From JBBSNV01 sp964458605 (GTDB lineage Bacteria > Pseudomonadota > Alphaproteobacteria > Reyranellales > JAQSWP01), in contig CAYWLS010000006.1 of the NCBI GenBank assembly GCA_964458605.1, forward strand, positions 91,787 to 155,786: a stretch of DNA of 64,000 nt, written 5' to 3'. The translations under genes were made by a program, and so were the position numbers. Positions 15,764 to 25,046 of this stretch are shown here, one piece after another. Numbering within the stretch: position 1 is the first letter of the stretch; every line of letters starts with the position of its first letter. The notes beneath the pieces were generated by a model. That model was not told the DNA's origin. It did not search any database and saw only the letters and a program-made list of their open reading frames with translations.

Positions 15764-15838
15764 AACGAGACAATAGTGCCGACCCGGTCGGGTTGACAGC
15801 ATGGTGCTGGCGATGGCAGCGCCCATCGCGTGCCCGGG

Positions 15839-16357
15839 ATGGAGCCCATGGCGCAGACCCTCGACATCAAGCGACCGCCGCCGCGCGGGACATTCGGCAC
15901 GCCCTCTGGGAGGACAGGCAAGCAGCGGCGCATCGCGCCGTCGCAATGGGGGCTGATGGCGCTGCTGGGGATCGTGTTTGCGCTGGTGATCTGGCAGTTC
16001 TGCGACACCGACACCAAGATCGGCCTGTGCGGTCCGTTCAGCACCGGTCTATGCGTGGTCAACGGTGCCACCATCGACGACAACGGCACGCGTATCCTGC
16101 TGAGCGGTATCGAGGCCCCCGAACCGAAGGATGGTCGCTGTGCGGCCGAACGCGCGCTGGGCCTGAAGGCGGCGCGGCGCCTGGCCGAGCTGCTGAACGC
16201 GGGCCCGTTCGAGATCGTCGATGGCGGCGGCCGGGACCACGACCGCTTCGGGCGCAACCTGCGCCTGGTGCAGCGCGACGGCCAGTCGCTGGGCGACATC
16301 CTGGTGGCCGAAGGGCTGGCGCGCCGGGCGCAAGGCCGCCGCGGCAAATGGTGCTGA
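15839..16357 (+). CDS. Thermonuclease-like (SNase-fold) membrane-anchored protein
   Basis: 172 residues. A basic N-terminal tail (about 1-34) is followed by one membrane helix (WGLMALLGIVFALVIWQF, about 37-54) and an SNase-type domain. The domain has TRILLSGIEAPE (matching the RL.GIDAPE motif with its arginine and glutamate) and DRFGRNLRLV (matching DRYGR with the second catalytic arginine). The calcium-binding DGDT motif reads NGATI, so one metal ligand is missing and activity is doubtful. The start is uncertain: GTG at 15830 or ATG at 15848 are alternatives and none has a strong ribosome-binding site. It ends 6 bases from the convergent topoisomerase IB gene. Confidence 0.78.
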   Translation: MEPMAQTLDIKRPPPRGTFGTPSGRTGKQRRIAPSQWGLMALLGIVFALVIWQFCDTDTKIGLCGPFSTGLCVVNGATIDDNGTRILLSGIEAPEPKDGRCAAERALGLKAARRLAELLNAGPFEIVDGGGRDHDRFGRNLRLVQRDGQSLGDILVAEGLARRAQGRRGKWC

Positions 16358-16363
16358 GCGGCG

Positions 16364-17518
16364 CTACGCCGCCGCCTTGCGTCTGTCGACGCCGAGTCGG
16401 CTGCGCAGCAGCGACAGCACGACCGCCTCGTCGGGTCGCAGCCGCGCCAGCTCGCCGCGAATGCGCCCGGCGCGATGGCTGAGCTCGGCGATCAGCACGC
16501 CTTCGCTGTAGCAGGCCACGATCTCGCCGTGGATGTAGCATTTGCGGCACACCGCCGGCGTGTTGCCCAGCAGCCCGGCCACCGCCTTGATCGCCAGGTT
16601 GAGGTTGCGCTTGAGCGCCGCGGCGCCGGGCGGCGTGCCGTCGCCGGCGGCCGCCGCCTCCTGGGCGATCCGTTGCAGGGCGCGGGCCGCCAGCACGGTG
16701 CCGGCCCAGGTGCGGAAATCCTTGGCGGTGATGTCCTGACCGGAAATCTCGCGCAAATAGGCGTTGAGATCGGCCGAGCTGACCTTCTGCCGCGCGCCAC
16801 TGTCGTCGACATACTGGAACAGGTGCTGGCCCGGCAGCTCCTGGCAGGAGCGCACGATCTTCGCCACCCGCCGGTCGCTCAGCCTGACGTGCCACGCCTT
16901 GCCGCTCTTGCCGACGAACTCGAAGCGCAGGGTGCTGCCTTCGATCGCCACGTGACGGTCGCGCAAGGTGGTGAGGCCGTAGCTCCGGTTGGCGCGGGCG
17001 TATTCCTCGTTGCCGACGCGGATGAAGGTGGTCTCCATCAGATAGACGATGGTGGCCAGCACCTTCTCGCGCGGCAGGCCATGCCGGCGCAGATCGCTCA
17101 GCACGCGATCGCGCAGGGCGGGAAGGTTGGCGGCGAAGTCCAGCATATGCGCGAACTTGTCGGCGTCGCGCGTCTGGCGCCAGTCGGCGTGGTAGCGATA
17201 CTGCTTGCGGCCGCGCGCATCGCGCCCGGTGGCCTGGATATGGCCGCGCGGCGAGGGGCACAGCCATACCTCGCGCCAGGCCGGCGGCACGGCCAGCCGG
17301 TTCAGCCGGTCGATCGTTTCGGCATCGTCGATGCGCCGGCCCTCGCTGTCGATATAGACGAAGCGCTTGCCGCGGCGCTGGCGGCGATAGCCGGGCTGGG
17401 TGTCGCTGGCATGGAGCAGGCCGGCCGCCTTGGCCGCCTGGCGCGCCGCGGCGCCGGAATCGGCAAGCGGGATCGGGCTGTCGTCGGGCACGGAACGGGT
17501 CGGGCCGCTGCTTCGCAT
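16364..17518 (-). CDS. DNA topoisomerase IB (poxvirus type)
   Basis: 384 residues. It relaxes supercoils through a 3'-phosphotyrosine bond without ATP. The N-terminal domain has GKRFVYIDSEGRRIDDAE and AVPPAWREVWLCPSPRGHIQATGRDARGRKQYRYH, strongly conserved in bacterial TopIB. The catalytic domain shows YLMETTFIRVGNEEYA, GKSGKAWHV, QYVDDSG and DFRTWAGT, and the nucleophile tyrosine in CRKCYIHGEI near residue 335. Bacterial TopIB genes are scattered and often accessory; here the gene sits between pyrC and plsY with the SNase-like gene. The ATG at 17518 is the only candidate. Confidence 0.94.
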   Translation of the reverse strand: MRSSGPTRSVPDDSPIPLADSGAAARQAAKAAGLLHASDTQPGYRRQRRGKRFVYIDSEGRRIDDAETIDRLNRLAVPPAWREVWLCPSPRGHIQATGRDARGRKQYRYHADWRQTRDADKFAHMLDFAANLPALRDRVLSDLRRHGLPREKVLATIVYLMETTFIRVGNEEYARANRSYGLTTLRDRHVAIEGSTLRFEFVGKSGKAWHVRLSDRRVAKIVRSCQELPGQHLFQYVDDSGARQKVSSADLNAYLREISGQDITAKDFRTWAGTVLAARALQRIAQEAAAAGDGTPPGAAALKRNLNLAIKAVAGLLGNTPAVCRKCYIHGEIVACYSEGVLIAELSHRAGRIRGELARLRPDEAVVLSLLRSRLGVDRRKAAA

Positions 17519-17653
17519 GGCCCCCCAACGGCGGCTGGCCGGCGCCGGTTCCTATGCCGATCGCCTGGGCGGCGGCGCCATGGCGCCCTTGTGGCGTTGG
17601 GTGTGCATCGGCGCTAGACTGGTTTTCCCAATGGATTCCGGGTGTTCCATCGC

Positions 17654-18307
17654 ATGACGACATCGTGGCTGCCGCTGTTGGCGGCGCTGATCGGCGGCTA
17701 TCTGCTGGGCTCGATCCCGTTCGGCCTGCTGCTGACCAGGGCCGCCGGGCTGGGCGATATCCGCGCCATCGGCTCGGGCAATATCGGCGCCACCAACGTG
17801 CTGCGCACTGGCCGCAAGGGCCTGGCCGCCGCCACCTTACTGCTCGACGCGCTGAAGGGCGTGGCCGCGGTGCTGCTGGCCAGTTGGCTGCTGGGGCCCG
17901 AGCCGGCCACCGTGGCGGCGTTGGGCGCGGTGCTGGGCCATCTGTTCCCGGTGTGGCTGAAATTCAGGGGCGGCAAGGGGGTGGCCACCACCTTGGGCGT
18001 GCTGCTGGCGATCGCTTGGCCGATCGGCGTGCTGGCCTGCCTGGTGTGGCTGCTGGCGGCGCTGCTGTTCCGCTATTCCTCGCTGGCGGCGCTGCTGGCG
18101 ATCCTGATCGCCGCGATCGGCGCCTGGGCGCTGAGCTTCGGCCCCAGCTTCGGCGGCATCGTCAGCACGCTCTATCTGGGCGAACTGGTGAGCGTGCTGG
18201 GCGTGCTGGTCTATGCCAGGCACCACGAGAACATCCGCCGCCTGCTGGCCGGCACCGAAACCAAGATCGGCCAGAAATCGACCGTGCCGCCTGCAACTGC
18301 CGGTTGA
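17654..18307 (+). CDS. plsY: Glycerol-3-phosphate acyltransferase PlsY
   Basis: 217 residues, an inner-membrane enzyme that transfers the acyl group from acyl-phosphate to glycerol-3-phosphate in phospholipid synthesis. Diagnostic motifs are GYLLGSIPFGLLL (motif 1, with Ser), GSGNIGATNVLR (motif 2), and GHLFPVWLKFRGGKGVATTLG (motif 3), plus a closing HHENIRRLLAGTETKIG. Five to six membrane helices fit the family. The ATG at 17654 is preferred; a GTG at 17642 in frame is possible. dprA follows by 35 bases, the common alphaproteobacterial order. Confidence 0.95.
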   Translation: MTTSWLPLLAALIGGYLLGSIPFGLLLTRAAGLGDIRAIGSGNIGATNVLRTGRKGLAAATLLLDALKGVAAVLLASWLLGPEPATVAALGAVLGHLFPVWLKFRGGKGVATTLGVLLAIAWPIGVLACLVWLLAALLFRYSSLAALLAILIAAIGAWALSFGPSFGGIVSTLYLGELVSVLGVLVYARHHENIRRLLAGTETKIGQKSTVPPATAG

Positions 18308-18342
18308 TTGAAGGTGATCGAAGTTCGCGTTATGTTCGGCCC

Positions 18343-19527
18343 ATGGATGGGCTGCTGAATTTCGATCTGCCGGCGCGGGCCGGGCGACGCGGCGAAGGCG
18401 ACGACGATATTCTGGCGGCGCTGCGCCTGGCGCGCAGTCGCGGCGTCGGGCCGCTGACCTGGCGCCGGCTGGTCGAGCGCCTTGGCGGCGCGCCGACGGC
18501 GCTGGCCGCCTGGCCGGAGCTGGCGCGCCGGCATGGGATCGACACCAAAATCCCGGACCGCGCCGAGGCCGCCGCCGAACTGGATCGGCTGGACGCGCTG
18601 GGCGGGCGGTTGCTGGTGCTGGGCCAGCCCGGCTATCCCACGGTGCTGGCGGAGATCGCCGATCCGCCGCCAGTGCTGGCCGTGCTGGGCGACAGCCGGG
18701 CGCTGGCCCGGGCGGCGGTGGCCGTGGTGGGCGCGCGCAACGCCTCGCTGAACGGCTGCAGCCTGGTGCGGGATCTGGCTCAGGGTCTTGCCGCATGCGG
18801 CCGCGTCGTGGTGTCCGGTCTGGCGCGCGGCATCGACACGGCCGCCCATCTGGGCGCGTTGCAGGCGGCGGGCGAGGAACCCGCGACGGTGGCGGTATTG
18901 GCCGGCGGTCTGGACCAGCCCTATCCGCCCGAGAACGTCGGGCTGATGGCGCGCATCGTCGAACGCGGCGCCGTCGTCTCCGAAGTGGCGCTGGGCACGG
19001 CGCCGCGCGCCCGTCATTTCCCGCGGCGCAATCGCATCATCGCGGGTCTGGCCCAGGCCACACTGGTGATCGAGGCGGCGCTGAAGTCGGGCTCGCTGAT
19101 CACCGCCCGGCTGGCCAACGAGCAAGGCCGCGAGGTGCTGGCGGTGCCCGGCTCGCCTCTCGATGCCCGCAGCCGCGGCTGCAACGCGCTGCTGCGCGAC
19201 GGCGCTACGCTGGTCGAGACGCTGGACGACATCCTCAACGCGCTGCCTGCCGCGGCCTTGCCGCCTGCCGGACCCAGGCCGACACTCCGCCATCCGGCGC
19301 GTCCGGCGCCGGCTCAGGACGCGGCCGCGCCGCCACCGGCAGCCAGACCCGACGGCCGGCAGCGGATCGAGGCGCGGCTGGGTGCGGCGCCCACCGATAT
19401 CGATGCGCTGCTGCGCGATACAGGCCTTCCGGCAGCCGCCATTTCGGGGCTGCTGCTGGAGCTGGAGATGGCCGGCCGGCTGATCCGCCACGCCGGCAAC
19501 AAAGTGTCCCTGCAGCCGCCGGCCTGA
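18343..19527 (+). CDS. dprA: DNA-processing protein DprA
   Basis: 394 residues. DprA binds incoming single-stranded DNA and loads RecA during transformation. The N-terminal SAM-like region (residues 22-80) is followed by the Rossmann core: VAVVGARNASLNG near 125, VVSGLARGIDTAAHLGAL near 157, FPRRNRIIAGLAQATLVIEA and SLITARLANEQGREVLAVPG. After a Pro/Ala-rich linker (about 305-335) a C-terminal winged helix (IDALLRDTGLPAAAISGLLLELEMAGRLI) closes the protein. The start at 18343 (MDGLLNFD) follows the plsY stop and lacks a strong ribosome-binding site. No other competence genes are in the window. Confidence 0.95.
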   Translation: MDGLLNFDLPARAGRRGEGDDDILAALRLARSRGVGPLTWRRLVERLGGAPTALAAWPELARRHGIDTKIPDRAEAAAELDRLDALGGRLLVLGQPGYPTVLAEIADPPPVLAVLGDSRALARAAVAVVGARNASLNGCSLVRDLAQGLAACGRVVVSGLARGIDTAAHLGALQAAGEEPATVAVLAGGLDQPYPPENVGLMARIVERGAVVSEVALGTAPRARHFPRRNRIIAGLAQATLVIEAALKSGSLITARLANEQGREVLAVPGSPLDARSRGCNALLRDGATLVETLDDILNALPAAALPPAGPRPTLRHPARPAPAQDAAAPPPAARPDGRQRIEARLGAAPTDIDALLRDTGLPAAAISGLLLELEMAGRLIRHAGNKVSLQPPA

Positions 19528-19848
19528 CTTCCTGCTCGCCCGACACTATATGTCTGGCGTCGACCGCCGCCCGGGTCGCGTCGGGAAATTTTTTCCGATG
19601 TTGGCTCGGCCCTCGCAATCCATTGGGATTCCATCATAATTTTCAATGGATTTTAAATACAGCATAGAACTGTGAGTTGGCGGCGAGTTGACGAACCGGA
19701 ATTCGGGTGTCATGTGTCGCGCCCCATCGAGGCACGGAGGATACCCTTAATCGAGTAGGGGTATTGGCCGCGTCGGTCGGGTCAGTGTCGGTCAGTTCAG
19801 CCTAACACGATGATTCGCCCGGCAGTTTTCGCCGAGGGACATAAGTTC
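19528..19848. other. Non-coding, relatively AT-rich leader of topA
   Basis: About 320 bases without a gene. TCGGGAAA...TTTTCCGA at 19581-19598 is a small hairpin that could end dprA transcription. AATCCATTG (19617-19625) and CAATGGATT (19644-19652) form a perfect 9-bp inverted repeat with an 18-base AT-rich loop, followed by promoter-like DNA (TTTTAAATAC, CATAGAAC). ATACCC (19741-19746) and GGGTAT (19759-19764) form a third inverted pair. topA promoters are often supercoiling-sensitive, so this is a likely regulatory region, but no single -35/-10 pair stands out. Confidence 0.55.
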
Positions 19849-22563
19849 ATGGATGTTGTCGTCGTCGAGTCGCCCGCCAAGGCGAAGACCATCGAGAAGT
19901 ATCTGGGGCCGGGCTACACCGTGCTGGCCAGCTTCGGCCATGTGCGCGACCTGCCGGCCAAGGACGGCTCGGTCCGGCCCGACGACGATTTTGCCATGAG
20001 CTGGGAAATCGACGCCAAGTCCGAAAAACGCCTCAACGACATCGCCCGCGCCGTGAAAGGCGCCCGGCACCTTTATCTGGCCACCGACCCCGACCGCGAG
20101 GGCGAGGCGATCTCCTGGCATGTGCGCGACATCCTGCAGCAGAAGAGGGCGCTCGAGGGCGTCGATGTGAAGCGCGTGGTGTTCAACGCCATCACCAAGA
20201 ATTCGGTGCTGGAGGCGATGGCCCATCCGCGCGACCTGGACGACGCGCTGATCGACGCCTATCGCGCCCGCCGCGCGCTCGACTATCTGGTCGGCTTCAC
20301 CCTGTCGCCGGTGCTGTGGCGCAAGCTGCCCGGCAGCCGCTCGGCGGGCCGGGTGCAGTCGGTGGCGCTGCGCCTGATCTGCGAGCGGGAGAAGGAGATC
20401 GAGGTCTTCCGGCCGCGCGAATACTGGACGGTCGATGTCGACTTCCTGAACGCCCGGCAGCAGACTCTGGCGGCGCGGCTGACGCATCTGAACGGCCAGC
20501 GCCTGGACAAGTTCGATCTCGACAACGAGGCCAAGGCAAAGGCAGCGGTCGAGCAGATCAGCCATCGCGCCTTCGCGGTCAGCAACATCGATCGCCGCCA
20601 GGTGCGGCGCAACCCGCCGCCGCCCTTCATCACCTCGACCCTGCAGCAGGAAGCCTCGCGCAAGCTGGGACTGGGCGCCGGGGTCACCATGCGCATCGCC
20701 CAGCGGCTCTACGAAGGCGTCGGCATCGGCGGCGAGACGGTCGGCCTGATCACCTATATGCGCACCGACGGCGTGCAGATCGCCGGCGAAGCCATGGCCC
20801 AGGTGCGCCGCCTGATCGAAAGCCGCTACGGCAAGGAATTGCTGCCGGAGAAGCCGCGCTTCTACACCACCAAGGCCAAGAACGCCCAGGAAGCGCACGA
20901 GGCGATCCGCCCCACCGACCTGTTCCGCAGCCCCGACCAGGTGGCGCGCTATCTCGATCGCGACCAGCTTCGGCTCTACGAGCTGATCTGGAAGCGCACC
21001 GTGGCCAGCCAGATGGAAAGCGCGGTGCTCGACCAGGTGACGATCGACATCGCCTCGGCCGACAACAACGTCATGCTGCGGGCCACCGGCTCGGTGATCC
21101 GCGACAAGGGCTTCCTGGTGCTCTACGAGGAAGGCCGCGACGAGGAAGGCGAGGACGGCGAAGGCAAGATCCTGCCCGACGTCACGCCGGGCGAGACCCT
21201 CAAGCGCCAGGACGTCCGGCCGGAGCAGCATTTCACCGAGCCGCCGCCGCGCTACTCGGAAGCCAGCCTGGTCAAGAAGCTCGAGGAGCTCGGCATCGGC
21301 CGGCCCTCGACCTATGCCAGCATCATCGAGGTGCTGCAGAGCCGCAAATACGTGCGCCTGGACAAGAAGCGCTTCATCCCCGAAGACCGCGGCCGCATCG
21401 TCACGGCCTTCCTGGAAAGCTTCTTCAAGCGCTACGTCGAATACGACTTCACCGCCAAGCTGGAAGAGCAGCTCGACGAGGTCAGCAACGGCGAGATCGA
21501 CTGGCGCAAGGTGCTGCGCGATTTCTGGGTCGCCTTCGCCGCCGCCGTGGGCGAGACCAAGGATTTGCGCGTGCGCGAGGTGCTGGACACGCTCGACGCC
21601 GAACTCGGTCCGCATTTCTTTCCGCAGCAGGAAGGCGGGCGCGATCCGCGCAAGTGCCCCAGCTGCGGCGAGGGCCGGCTGGGGCTGAAGCTGGGCAAGT
21701 TCGGCGGCTTCATCGGCTGCTCCAACTATCCCGAGTGCCGCTTCACCAAGCCGCTGGCGGTGCCGGCCAACGACGAGGACGGCGAGGCGGCCGCGCTCGA
21801 CCAGCCGCGCGTGCTGGGGACCGATCCCCAGGCCGGCCTGCAGGTCACGGTGCGCAAGGGGCCTTACGGCAACTACATCCAGCTCGGCGAAACCGGCGGC
21901 GAGGACAAGCCCAAGCGCGTCTCCCTGCCCAAGGGCATGTCGCCGATGGAAGTCACCCTGGAGCAGGCCCTGGCCCTGCTTGGCTTGCCGCGCGAGATCG
22001 GCCCGCATCCGGAGACCGGCCAGCCCATCACCGCCGGCATCGGCCGGTTCGGGCCCTACGTCAAGCACGGCTCGACCTACAAGTCGCTGTCGGCCGACGA
22101 CGACGTGCTGACGGTCGGCATCAACCGCGCGGTCAGCCTGCTTGCCGAGGCCAAGCCCGGCCGCGGCAAGGCCGCGCCGCTCAAGGTGATCGGCGAGCAT
22201 CCCGCCGACGGCAAGCCGGTCGAGCTGTTCTCCGGCCGCTACGGTCCCTATGTGAAGCACGGCAAGATCAACGCCACCGTGCCCAAGGAGATCGAGCCCA
22301 CCGAACTGACCCTGGAGCGTGCGGTCGAACTGATCGCCGCGCGCGCCGCCAAGGCCGGCGGCAAGACGGGCGCCAAGGCGTCCAAGGCCAGGAAGGCCAA
22401 GCCGACCAAGCCGACCAACGATGCCGCCAACGATACCGGCGGCGATGACAAACCCAAGAAGAAAGCCGCGGCCGGCAAGTCCGCCGCGAAATCCGCAAAG
22501 AAACCAAGTGCAAAGAAAACCGCTAGCAAGAAAAAGACTGAACCGACCGCCGATGCCGCCTGA
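19849..22563 (+). CDS. topA: DNA topoisomerase I
   Basis: 904 residues. It relaxes negative supercoils by a 5'-phosphotyrosine mechanism. The Toprim domain starts MDVVVVESPAKAKTIEKYLG and has the acidic ATDPDREGE motif (residues 79-86). The catalytic tyrosine is in LITYMRTDG (Tyr303). One clear zinc finger, CPSCGEG...CSNYPEC, lies at about 602-630, followed by several topo C-terminal repeat units (GPYGNYIQLG, GRFGPYVKHG, GRYGPYVKHG). The last 75 residues are a Lys/Ala tail rich in KAKPTKPT and KKKAAAGKS, a DNA-binding tail common in alphaproteobacteria. The ATG at 19849 is chosen over the in-frame one at 19810 because the family starts at MDVVVVESP. Confidence 0.96.
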   Translation: MDVVVVESPAKAKTIEKYLGPGYTVLASFGHVRDLPAKDGSVRPDDDFAMSWEIDAKSEKRLNDIARAVKGARHLYLATDPDREGEAISWHVRDILQQKRALEGVDVKRVVFNAITKNSVLEAMAHPRDLDDALIDAYRARRALDYLVGFTLSPVLWRKLPGSRSAGRVQSVALRLICEREKEIEVFRPREYWTVDVDFLNARQQTLAARLTHLNGQRLDKFDLDNEAKAKAAVEQISHRAFAVSNIDRRQVRRNPPPPFITSTLQQEASRKLGLGAGVTMRIAQRLYEGVGIGGETVGLITYMRTDGVQIAGEAMAQVRRLIESRYGKELLPEKPRFYTTKAKNAQEAHEAIRPTDLFRSPDQVARYLDRDQLRLYELIWKRTVASQMESAVLDQVTIDIASADNNVMLRATGSVIRDKGFLVLYEEGRDEEGEDGEGKILPDVTPGETLKRQDVRPEQHFTEPPPRYSEASLVKKLEELGIGRPSTYASIIEVLQSRKYVRLDKKRFIPEDRGRIVTAFLESFFKRYVEYDFTAKLEEQLDEVSNGEIDWRKVLRDFWVAFAAAVGETKDLRVREVLDTLDAELGPHFFPQQEGGRDPRKCPSCGEGRLGLKLGKFGGFIGCSNYPECRFTKPLAVPANDEDGEAAALDQPRVLGTDPQAGLQVTVRKGPYGNYIQLGETGGEDKPKRVSLPKGMSPMEVTLEQALALLGLPREIGPHPETGQPITAGIGRFGPYVKHGSTYKSLSADDDVLTVGINRAVSLLAEAKPGRGKAAPLKVIGEHPADGKPVELFSGRYGPYVKHGKINATVPKEIEPTELTLERAVELIAARAAKAGGKTGAKASKARKAKPTKPTNDAANDTGGDDKPKKKAAAGKSAAKSAKKPSAKKTASKKKTEPTADAA

Positions 22564-22602
22564 GGCGGCGCGGCCGATGCCGACCGGCGCGGGAGGATGC
22601 TG

Positions 22603-24999
22603 ATGCCTCGCCGCGCACATCCATCCCAACGATCCAGCAAGCCATCCAAGCCGGCCAACCGCCGGCCCCAGCGCAGCAGCGGGGCCGGCGAAGGCGGGCT
22701 GCCCTCGCGCGAGGATATCCTGCGTTTCGTGCAGGACAGCGCCACGCCGGTCGGCAAGCGAGAGATCGCGCGCGCCTTCGACATCAAGGGCGCCGACCGC
22801 ATCGCGCTGAAGCGCCTGATCAGGGACATCGAGCAGACCGGCGCGGCGGTGCGTGGCAAGCATCGCCGCCTGGCCGAGCCCGGCGCCTTGCCGGAAATGG
22901 CGGTGCTGGTCGTCACCGGCACCGATGCCGATGGCGAGGTGCTGGCAAGGCCGCTGAACTGGCCGGCCGAGCAGAAGCCGCCGCATATCGTCATGGCGCC
23001 CGACCGTTCGGGCGTGCCGGCGCTGGGCCGCGACGATCGCGTGCTGGCGCGGCTGCGCAAGGTCGGCGCCGACAGCTACGAGGCGCGCGCCGTGCGCTTC
23101 CTGGGCAATCGTCCGCAGCGGGTGCTGGGCGTGTTCGAGGAGGCCGGCTGGGGCGGTCGCGGCCGCATCGTGCCGACCGACAAGCGCGCCCGCCACGAAT
23201 ACACCGTCGATCCCGACGACCGCGGCCAGGCCGTGGCCGGCGATCTGGTATGGGTCGAGCCGCTCGGCTCCGGGACGGGGGGCGGTACCGGCCGCGCCAC
23301 CCGCGCCCGGGTGCTGGAGCGGCTGGGCTCGATGAAGGAGCCGCGCACCGTCAGCCTGATCGCCATCGCCGCCAAGGACATTCCGTTCGAGTTTCCCCAG
23401 CCGGCGATGCGCCAGGCCGAGCGCAGCAAGGCTGCGCCGATGGGCCAGCGCCAGGATCTGCGCCAGGTCCCGCTGGTCACCATCGACGGCGAGGACGCGC
23501 GCGATTTCGACGACGCGGTGTTCGCCGAGCCGGACGACGATCCTGACAATGCCGGCGGCTGGCGCCTTCTGGTGGCGATCGCCGATGTGAGCTGGTACGT
23601 GCGGCCGGACGATGCGCTGGACCGCGAGGCGCGCAAGCGCGGCAATTCGGTCTACTTCCCCGACCGCGTGGTGCCGATGCTGCCCGAACAGCTGTCCAAC
23701 GGCTGGTGTTCGCTGCGGCCGCGCGAAGATCGCCCGGTGCTGGCGGTTGCCATGCGCATCGATGCCGAGGGCAAGCTGCTGGGGCATCGCTTCAGCCGCG
23801 CCATGATGCGTTCGGCGGCGCGGCTTACCTATACCCGCGTGCAGGCCGCCCAGGACGGCGCGCCCGACGAGGAGATCGCGCCGCTGATGGCGAGCGTGAT
23901 CGGGCCGCTCTACGGCGCCTATCGCGCGCTGGCGGCCAACCGCAAGGCGCGCGGCGTGATCGATCTCGACCTGCCGGAGCGCAAGATCGTGCTCGATGCC
24001 AAGGGCCGCATCGTCGATATCGCCGCCCGCGAGCGGCTGGACAGCCACAAGCTGATCGAAGAGTTCATGATCTGCGCCAATGTCGCGGCGGCGCAGGCGC
24101 TGGAGGCGCGCCGCATGCCGTGCATGTACCGCGTCCACGAGCCGCCCGATCCGGTCAAGGTCGAGGCGCTGTCGCAATTCCTGCAGACGCTCGACGTGCC
24201 GTTCACCGGCGCCGGCCGGGTGCGGCCGGCCGATTTCAACCGCGTCCTGCAGCGCACCGCCGACAGCCCCCATGCGCGCATGATCAACGAGATGATCCTG
24301 CGCAGCCAGTCGCAGGCGGTCTACAGCCCCGGCAATGCCGGCCATTTCGGCCTGGCCTTGCAGCGCTATGCCCATTTCACCTCGCCGATCCGCCGCTATG
24401 CCGACCTGCTGGTGCATCGCGCGCTGATCGCCGGCTATGGGCTGGGCGATGGCGGCCTGCCGCCGGGATCGGACAAGGACTTCCCCGAGCTGGGCCAGGC
24501 GATCTCCGATGCCGAGCGCCGCGCCGTGGCGGCGGAGCGCGATGCGGCCGACCGCTACATCGCCCTGTTCATGGCCGACCGGGTGGGCGCTTCTTTCGCC
24601 GGCCGGATCAACGGGGTCACGCGGTTCGGCCTGTTCGTCACCCTGGACGAGACCGGCGCCGATGGGCTGGTGCCGATCCGCAGCCTGGGCACCGAGTATT
24701 TCGAGCACGACGAGACCATGCATTGCCTGGTCGGCCGTTCGAGCGGCACGCGGCTCTATCTCGGCGACCGGGTGCAGGTGAAGCTGGTCGAGGCCGAGGT
24801 GGTTACCGGCGGCCTGTTGCTGGAGCTAGAGCGCGTTGTGGAGAGCGCATGGCCGGCGTCGGGGCCGCCGCCGCGCCGTGGCGGCCCGCGCGGGCGTGCC
24901 GGGAAACGCGGTCGCCCGGCCAACATCAAGGCGTCGGGTCGGGGCGGCAGTCGGGGCAAGGGCGGCGGCGGCGCCAGGCAGCGCAGGCGTAAAAGCTGA
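22603..24999 (+). CDS. rnr: Ribonuclease R
   Basis: 798 residues. A processive 3'-5' exoribonuclease of the RNase II family, able to degrade structured RNA. Order: basic N-terminal tail, winged-helix domain (about 35-85), cold-shock-like RNA-binding domains, RNB catalytic core with TIDGEDARDFDDAVFAEPDDD at about 292 (the metal-binding aspartates) and HFTSPIRRYADLLVHRAL, S1 domain at about 660-735 (AGRINGVTRFGLFVTLDETG), and a Gly/Arg/Lys-rich tail. The ATG at 22603 is correct: GGGAGG ends 6 bases before it, whereas an in-frame ATG at 22597 directly abuts that site. It follows topA by 39 bases. Confidence 0.96.
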   Translation: MPRRAHPSQRSSKPSKPANRRPQRSSGAGEGGLPSREDILRFVQDSATPVGKREIARAFDIKGADRIALKRLIRDIEQTGAAVRGKHRRLAEPGALPEMAVLVVTGTDADGEVLARPLNWPAEQKPPHIVMAPDRSGVPALGRDDRVLARLRKVGADSYEARAVRFLGNRPQRVLGVFEEAGWGGRGRIVPTDKRARHEYTVDPDDRGQAVAGDLVWVEPLGSGTGGGTGRATRARVLERLGSMKEPRTVSLIAIAAKDIPFEFPQPAMRQAERSKAAPMGQRQDLRQVPLVTIDGEDARDFDDAVFAEPDDDPDNAGGWRLLVAIADVSWYVRPDDALDREARKRGNSVYFPDRVVPMLPEQLSNGWCSLRPREDRPVLAVAMRIDAEGKLLGHRFSRAMMRSAARLTYTRVQAAQDGAPDEEIAPLMASVIGPLYGAYRALAANRKARGVIDLDLPERKIVLDAKGRIVDIAARERLDSHKLIEEFMICANVAAAQALEARRMPCMYRVHEPPDPVKVEALSQFLQTLDVPFTGAGRVRPADFNRVLQRTADSPHARMINEMILRSQSQAVYSPGNAGHFGLALQRYAHFTSPIRRYADLLVHRALIAGYGLGDGGLPPGSDKDFPELGQAISDAERRAVAAERDAADRYIALFMADRVGASFAGRINGVTRFGLFVTLDETGADGLVPIRSLGTEYFEHDETMHCLVGRSSGTRLYLGDRVQVKLVEAEVVTGGLLLELERVVESAWPASGPPPRRGGPRGRAGKRGRPANIKASGRGGSRGKGGGGARQRRRKS

Positions 25000-25046
25000 T
25001 CCTGCGACAACCTGCCCATGCGCGCTTTCATGGCGCGGGTCTATGT

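Noticed and set aside
15793..15798. A TTGACA box before the SNase-like gene
   Set aside because: No -10 element is found at 15-19 bases, so it cannot be called a promoter.
19792..24723. A 1643-codon open frame on the minus strand across topA and rnr
   Set aside because: It is antisense to two certain genes, has a low-complexity composition rich in Ala, Gly, Leu, His and Arg, and shows no family motif; high GC makes such long shadow frames common.
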